DNA of 64,000 bases, taken from the NCBI RefSeq assembly GCF_001293525.1, contig NZ_BBYR01000024.1:27839-91838 (forward strand), given 5' to 3'. Each line of letters begins with the position of its first letter. Position 1 is the first letter of the stretch. Made by a program: the position numbers and the translations under genes. The notes beneath the pieces were generated by a model that was given only the letters and a program-made list of their open reading frames with translations, was not told the origin of the DNA and did not search any database. This stretch comes from Pseudideonella sakaiensis (GTDB lineage Bacteria; Pseudomonadota; Gammaproteobacteria; Burkholderiales; Burkholderiaceae_C). This document shows positions 60,801 through 64,000 of this stretch, one piece after another.

Positions 60801-60964
60801 CGGCGGCGGCCGTGCTGGCGATGATCCCGCTGTCGCGCAGCGTGTTCTGGGGGCCGATGGCGGTGGCCATCATGGGCGGGCTGATCGTCGCGACCGCGCT
60901 CACGCTGCTGGCGCTGCCGGCGATGTACGCGGCCTGGTTCCGGGTGCGGCGGCCGGTGGCCTGA
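57824..60964 (+). CDS. RND efflux transporter permease (second pump)
   Basis: A 1046-residue RND pump. It has TM1 at about 30-48, TM2-6 from about 350, and a second set from about 870. The proton-relay aspartates are Asp429 and Asp430 in LGLLVDDAIIAVEMMV. The soluble N-terminal stretch of 25 residues before TM1 is longer than in AcrB. Overall it is closer to the multidrug/solvent RND branch paired with short lipoprotein adaptors. It overlaps its adaptor gene (ATGA). No outer-membrane channel gene follows. Confidence 0.93.
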   Translation: MSSPAHPSAVAEPSARFNVSRWALEHPALTRYLLVVLMLLGLAAYFQLGQDEDPPFTFRAMVIRAYWPGATAQQMADQVTDKLERTLQEVPYADKIRSYSKPGEALITFQVKDSSPPQEVPQIWYTVRKKIGDMRSTLPGGVLGPFYNDEFGDVYGTIYALSADGFSVAELKDHADDVRQRLLKVKDVSKVEIFGQQDEKLYVEVSQRRLAQLGIDFNAVLAQLGQQNAVESAGQINAPTDVVQVRVAGQFDSLEALRALPIRANGASLRLGDIAEIRRGLVDPPQVKVRHDGREVIALGVSMAKGGDIIALGKALQQASAQIRADLPVGIEMQQFQDQSRVVARSVNEFVGVLVEAVVIVLLVSFVSLGLHFRPGSWRFTLDWRPGLVVGITIPLVLSITFVTMYYWGVGLHKISLGSLIIALGLLVDDAIIAVEMMVRKLEEGYDKLRAATFAYEATAMPMLTGTLITAVGFLPIGLAKSTVGEYTFAIFAVTAAALVISWLVSVYFVPYLGTLLLKAPAHAAAGAGEPHELFDTPFYTRFRRTVDWCVRHRWITIGLTVASLALGVAGMGRVQNQFFPDSSRLEILVDLWYPEGTAFAANEAVTQRVEARLRQLDGVVSATTWVGSGLPRFALTIDQIFPQSNVSQIVLLSHDLAARERLRTALPALLASEFPEARTRAKLLPNGPPVAYPVQFRVVGPDPVQVRAFADQVKAIMRTNPNLRGVNDNWNESIKVLRLKVDQDKARSLGVSSQGIAQAARTINSGTPIGQYREADKLIDIVLRQPLDERDALTDLASAYVPTASGRSIPLSQIAQAEFGWEPGVLWREGRDYAATVQGDIVDGLQGATVSAQLEPLFKPVRAAMPPGYRIEVAGAVEESSKGQGSIAAGAPLMLFIMFTLLMLQLQSFSRALLVFLTGPLGIAGVAAALLLLNRPFGFVALLGVIALMGMIMRNSVILIDQIEQERARGVPAWDAIVESAVRRCRPIVLTAAAAVLAMIPLSRSVFWGPMAVAIMGGLIVATALTLLALPAMYAAWFRVRRPVA

Positions 60965-60974
60965 GGGCCGGATC

Positions 60975-61013
60975 GACAGCCTGGCGACAGCTTGCGCGCG
61001 TCATGCCACGTCA
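60975..61013 (+). promoter_or_regulatory. Direct repeats upstream of the response regulator
   Basis: GACAGC occurs at 60975 and 60986 (11 bases apart) and CGTCA at 60999 and 61009 (10 bases apart). OmpR-family regulators bind tandem half-sites at 10-11-base spacing, so these could be self-binding sites. The 131-bp gap shows no clear promoter. Confidence 0.3.
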
Positions 61014-61095
61014 CAATTCGCGACACGGACGGCAACGCAGCGCAACACGCCGGGGCTAGGCTTCCGTCCATGTCGGCCCCCCCGAAGGAAGTCCC

Positions 61096-61881
61096 GTGAC
61101 CAAGCCCTACCACCTCTACGTCGTCGAGGACGACGCCGCGCTGCGCGAGATGCTTTGTGGCTACCTCGAGAAGCAGGGCATGGCCGTCACCGCGATGGCG
61201 CATGCCGAGGACATGCTGCGCCGCATCCACCGCCTGCGGCCCGACCTGATCGTGCTCGACGTGACGCTGCCGGGCATGTCCGGCCTGCAGGCCTGCCAGA
61301 AGCTGCGGGCCGATGGCGACGCGGTGCCCGTGATCCTGCTCACCGCGCGCACCGAGGAGGTGGATCGCGTGCTCGGCCTGGAGATCGGCGCCGACGACTA
61401 CCTCGGCAAGCCCTTCTCGGCGCGCGAGCTGCTGGCCCGCATCCACGCGGTGCTGCGCCGCAGCGCGCTGCTGCCCGGCGCGCCGCAGCCGCACCTGCCG
61501 GACGTGTGGATCGGCGAGCACCGCTTCTCGCCGGCCACCCGCAGCCTCGAGCACCGCGACACCGGCGCGCTGCGCGTGCTCGGCGGCGTGGAGTACGCGC
61601 TGCTGGCCGAGCTGGTGTCCCATCCCGGCGTGGCGATCTCGCGCGAGCGGCTGGCCGCGGCATCGCACGCGCGCGGCGACGAGGTGCTGCCGCGCACCGT
61701 CGACGTCACGGTGATGCGCCTGCGCCGCCTGGTGGAGCCGGATCCGGCGGTGCCGCGCTTCCTGCAGACCATCCGCGGCCACGGCTACATGTTCGTGCCG
61801 GGGCCGGCCGAGGCGGCGCGCCGCGCGCCCGCGCGCAGCGTGGGCCCTGCCGCCCACGATGCGGCGCTCGCCGCCGGCTGA
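61096..61881 (+). CDS. OmpR-family response regulator
   Basis: A two-component output protein of 261 residues. The receiver domain has the acid pocket Glu11-Asp13, the phospho-acceptor Asp55 (DLIVLDVTLPG), Thr83 and Lys105 (DDYLGKPF). The C-terminal winged helix covers about 140-235 and contains RTVDVTVMRLRRLVEPDP and RTVRGHGYMF-like sequence (seen as TIRGHGYMFVPG). The GTG start has GGAAGT upstream. It overlaps the kinase gene by 23 bases. Confidence 0.95.
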   Translation: MTKPYHLYVVEDDAALREMLCGYLEKQGMAVTAMAHAEDMLRRIHRLRPDLIVLDVTLPGMSGLQACQKLRADGDAVPVILLTARTEEVDRVLGLEIGADDYLGKPFSARELLARIHAVLRRSALLPGAPQPHLPDVWIGEHRFSPATRSLEHRDTGALRVLGGVEYALLAELVSHPGVAISRERLAAASHARGDEVLPRTVDVTVMRLRRLVEPDPAVPRFLQTIRGHGYMFVPGPAEAARRAPARSVGPAAHDAALAAG

Positions 61882-63364
61882 AGGGCCGCGGCTGCGCGGG
61901 CGCCTGTTCCGCGCCGGGCGCGCGGCCCGGCCCTCCGCGCCGGTCCGCGACGCGGCCGGCCGCGCCGGCTCGCTGGTGTGGCGCCTGTCGGTGCTGGTGC
62001 TGGGGGTGGCGCTCGCGTCGCTCGCGATCCAGGCGGTGGTGCTGCGGCTCTGGACGGAACCGCTGTTCGACGACCATGCGCAGGCGCTGGCGGCCCAGGT
62101 GCGCAGCATCCATGCGGCGCTGCGCCAGGTGCCCGCCGAGCAGCGCCCGGTGCTGGCCCAGGCCCTGACGCGCGGCACGGTGGAGCTGCGCCTGCGGCCG
62201 CCCGGCCCGCCACCCGACGACCTGCTGCCGCCGCCGGCGCCGGGTGAGCCGGTGCCGCCGGCTGCCGCCGCCGCACCGCCGGCGACCTCCTTCGCCGGCC
62301 GGCTCGCCGCGGTGCTCGGCGCCGTCAAGCTGCACGACGAGCGCCCGGGCCGGCTGCTGTTCGAGCTGCCGGTCGACGGCGAGACCTGGTGGCTGTCGCT
62401 GCGCTCGCCGGCGTCGCCGCAGCTGCTGCTGGACACCGCGCTGCTGTGGCTGGGCCTGCTGACGCTGGCCAGCGGCCTGGCCATCGTGCTCGGCGTGCGC
62501 TGGATCGCGCGGCCGCTGCGCCGCCTGGCCGACCAGCTCAGCCGCCAGGGCGCGACGCTGCAGCCGCTGGAGCCCGACCCGCGGGCCGGCCAGGAGCTGC
62601 GGGTGCTGGTGGCGTCCTTCAACGACCTGGTGCATGCGAACGCGATGGCCGCGTCGCTGCGCCAGCAGCTGCTGGCCGGCGTCTCGCACGACCTGCGCAC
62701 CCCGCTGGCCCGCCTGCGCCTGCGCATCGAGACCCAGTGCGAGGGGGCGCTCGCGGAGCGCCTCGAGGACGACCTGCTCGCGCTGCAGCACATCGTCGAC
62801 CAGTTCCTCGCCTACGTGCAGGGCGACACCGGCATGCGGCTCGGCCGCCCGCGCTCGGCCGCGGCGCTGGTCGACGAGGTGGCGGCCGCCTATGCCGGCC
62901 AGGGCCGGCCGGTGCACGCCCGGCTGGCGCCGGCGCCGGGGGCGGGCGACGCGCCGCAGCTGCCGGACCTGGCGCTGCGCCGCCTGCTCGAGAACCTCGT
63001 CAACAACGCGCTCGCCCATGGCGCGCCGCCGGTCACGATCGTGCTGGCCTGGCAGGCCGGCGGCTGGACGCTGGCGGTGGAGGATGCGGGCGCAGGGCTC
63101 GACGCCGCGGCCTTCGCCGACGCACGCCGGCCCTTCGTGCGCCTGAGCGAGACGCGCGCCGAGCTCGGGCACTGCGGCCTGGGGCTGGCCATCGTCGACC
63201 AGATCGCGCAGCAGCTCGGCGCCGAGCTGTCGGTGCGGCCGCGCCGGGCCGACCAGGCCTTCGCGGTGCTGTTGACCGCGCGCTCGGACGCCCCGGCGGC
63301 CGGACGGCGCGTCGATGCGGCGGGCGATGCCGGGCCGGCGGCGCGCGCCGGCGGCAGCGCCTAG
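61859..63364 (+). CDS. Sensor histidine kinase (EnvZ-like)
   Basis: A 501-residue membrane kinase. TM1 is at about 42-63, a periplasmic sensor with a Pro-rich loop ([20 protein letters not shown]) at about 113-132, TM2 at about 192-213 and HAMP after that. The phospho-acceptor is His277 in [16 protein letters not shown]; the ATP-binding domain has [13 protein letters not shown] and CGLGLAIV. Its stop TAG shares the CTAG tetramer with the stop of the convergent chemoreceptor gene. The ligand is unknown. Confidence 0.94.
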   Translation: MRRSPPAEGPRLRGRLFRAGRAARPSAPVRDAAGRAGSLVWRLSVLVLGVALASLAIQAVVLRLWTEPLFDDHAQALAAQVRSIHAALRQVPAEQRPVLAQALTRGTVELRLRPPGPPPDDLLPPPAPGEPVPPAAAAAPPATSFAGRLAAVLGAVKLHDERPGRLLFELPVDGETWWLSLRSPASPQLLLDTALLWLGLLTLASGLAIVLGVRWIARPLRRLADQLSRQGATLQPLEPDPRAGQELRVLVASFNDLVHANAMAASLRQQLLAGVSHDLRTPLARLRLRIETQCEGALAERLEDDLLALQHIVDQFLAYVQGDTGMRLGRPRSAAALVDEVAAAYAGQGRPVHARLAPAPGAGDAPQLPDLALRRLLENLVNNALAHGAPPVTIVLAWQAGGWTLAVEDAGAGLDAAAFADARRPFVRLSETRAELGHCGLGLAIVDQIAQQLGAELSVRPRRADQAFAVLLTARSDAPAAGRRVDAAGDAGPAARAGGSA

Positions 63365-64000
63365 AACTGGGTCCAGTCGTCGTCGCCGGCCGCGGCGACC
63401 GCCAGCGCGCTGCCCGTGCCGGCGAGGGCAGCTGTCGATGCCGTCGCAGCGGCCGGAGACGCCGGCTTCGCCGCAGCCCGTGCGGGTGCTGCGGCGCTGG
63501 CCGGGCGACGGGCCTGGGGAGCCTTCGTCGCGCTGCGCGGCGCCGCCGCCCCCGCTGCCGGCCGCGGGGCCACGGGACGGGCCGGGGCCGCCGCGGCGGC
63601 CGGCTGGGCAGCCACCGGCGCCGACTGCGCCATGCCGGCCAGGCGGAACACCGCCACCGCGTCGACCAGGCTGCGCGCCTGCTGGCGCAGGCTCTGCGCG
63701 GCCGCGGCGCTTTCCTCGACCAGCGCGGCGTTCTGCTGCACCGCCTGGTCCATCTGCGTGATCGCCTGACCGACCTGGCCGACGCCCGCGCTCTGCTCGG
63801 CGCTGGCGGTACTGATCTCGGCCATGATGTCGGTGACGCGGCGGATCGCGGTCACCACCTCGGCCATGGTGCTGCCGGCCTGGTCGACCAGGCTGCTGCC
63901 CTGCTCGACGCGCTCGACGCTGGCGGTGATCAGGCCCTTGATCTCCTTCGCGGCCTCGGCGCAGCGCTGCGCGAGGTTGCGCACCTCGCCGGCCACCACC
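63361..64000 (-). CDS. Methyl-accepting chemotaxis protein, C-terminal part (cut by window edge)
   Basis: The last 212 codons of a chemoreceptor. The visible part starts at the signalling hairpin tip ([20 protein letters not shown]) and continues through the methylation helix ([20 protein letters not shown]) to about residue 110 of the fragment. A long Ala/Pro/Arg linker follows and ends in DDDWTQF, which resembles the C-terminal pentapeptide tether for CheR/CheB. The N-terminal sensing region is outside the window. Confidence 0.93.
   Translation of the reverse strand, partial: VVAGEVRNLAQRCAEAAKEIKGLITASVERVEQGSSLVDQAGSTMAEVVTAIRRVTDIMAEISTASAEQSAGVGQVGQAITQMDQAVQQNAALVEESAAAAQSLRQQARSLVDAVAVFRLAGMAQSAPVAAQPAAAAAPARPVAPRPAAGAAAPRSATKAPQARRPASAAAPARAAAKPASPAAATASTAALAGTGSALAVAAAGDDDWTQF

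Overview
The window is about 70% GC with no insertion sequence, prophage, CRISPR array or rRNA. The gene content and order (a complete iscRSUA-hscBA-fdx cluster, rpsO-pnp, tpiA-secG-tRNA-Leu-nuoA to N, an acetoacetyl-CoA reductase, a Bug-type TctC receptor and hpnCDE) point to a betaproteobacterium of the order Burkholderiales, most like the Rubrivivax/Leptothrix lineage. That lineage call is inference from gene order and protein flavour; no marker phylogeny could be run.

Layout. 1-4.0 kb: glycogen metabolism, with glgP (cut by the left edge) divergent from overlapping glgC-glgA. 4.1-5.2 kb: aroC. 5.3-9.1 kb: a leftward four-gene operon (GntR/HutC regulator, TctC-type solute receptor, TauD-like dioxygenase, isocitrate-lyase/PEP-mutase family enzyme) behind a perfect palindromic operator. 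9.5-13.9 kb: an RND efflux adaptor and pump. 14.0-15.5 kb: a phasin-like protein and phaB (polyhydroxybutyrate). 15.6-21.4 kb: the Isc iron-sulfur assembly operon with a near-consensus IscR type 1 site over the promoter. 21.5-25.2 kb: tsaD, a branched-chain amino acid type binding protein and an aminotransferase. 25.2-30.5 kb: rpsO, pnp, a quinone oxidoreductase, tpiA, secG and tRNA-Leu(GAG). 30.6-45.3 kb: all fourteen subunits of respiratory complex I, nuoA-N. 45.4-50.5 kb: a Nudix hydrolase, DUF1178, a GlcD-like FAD oxidoreductase, DUF2069, a YihY-family membrane protein and one unrecognised small gene. 50.6-53.3 kb: an alpha/beta hydrolase, a MetY-like enzyme and a CBS-pair protein. 53.2-56.5 kb: hpnE, hpnD and hpnC (squalene for hopanoids). 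56.6-61.0 kb: a second RND adaptor/pump pair behind a TetR-like operator. 61.1-64.0 kb: an OmpR/EnvZ-type two-component pair and the C-terminal part of a chemoreceptor.

How the parts connect. The Isc genes build the Fe-S clusters that NuoB, E, F, G and I need, and IscR senses that supply. Carbon storage appears twice (glycogen and PHB). Two RND adaptor/pump pairs lack an outer-membrane channel gene nearby, so they presumably borrow one encoded elsewhere.

Most of the window is well-known housekeeping. The parts least explained by known biology are the GntR-controlled catabolic operon with its operator and adjacent 11-bp tandem repeats, the unrecognised gene at 50114-50491 with atypical codons, the orphan TetR-like operator at 56617-56630, and several regulatory signals: a sigma-54-like site before glgC, stacked inverted repeats before iscR, and a long hairpin in the pnp leader. 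I found no convincing new system such as a defence island or novel RNA element.
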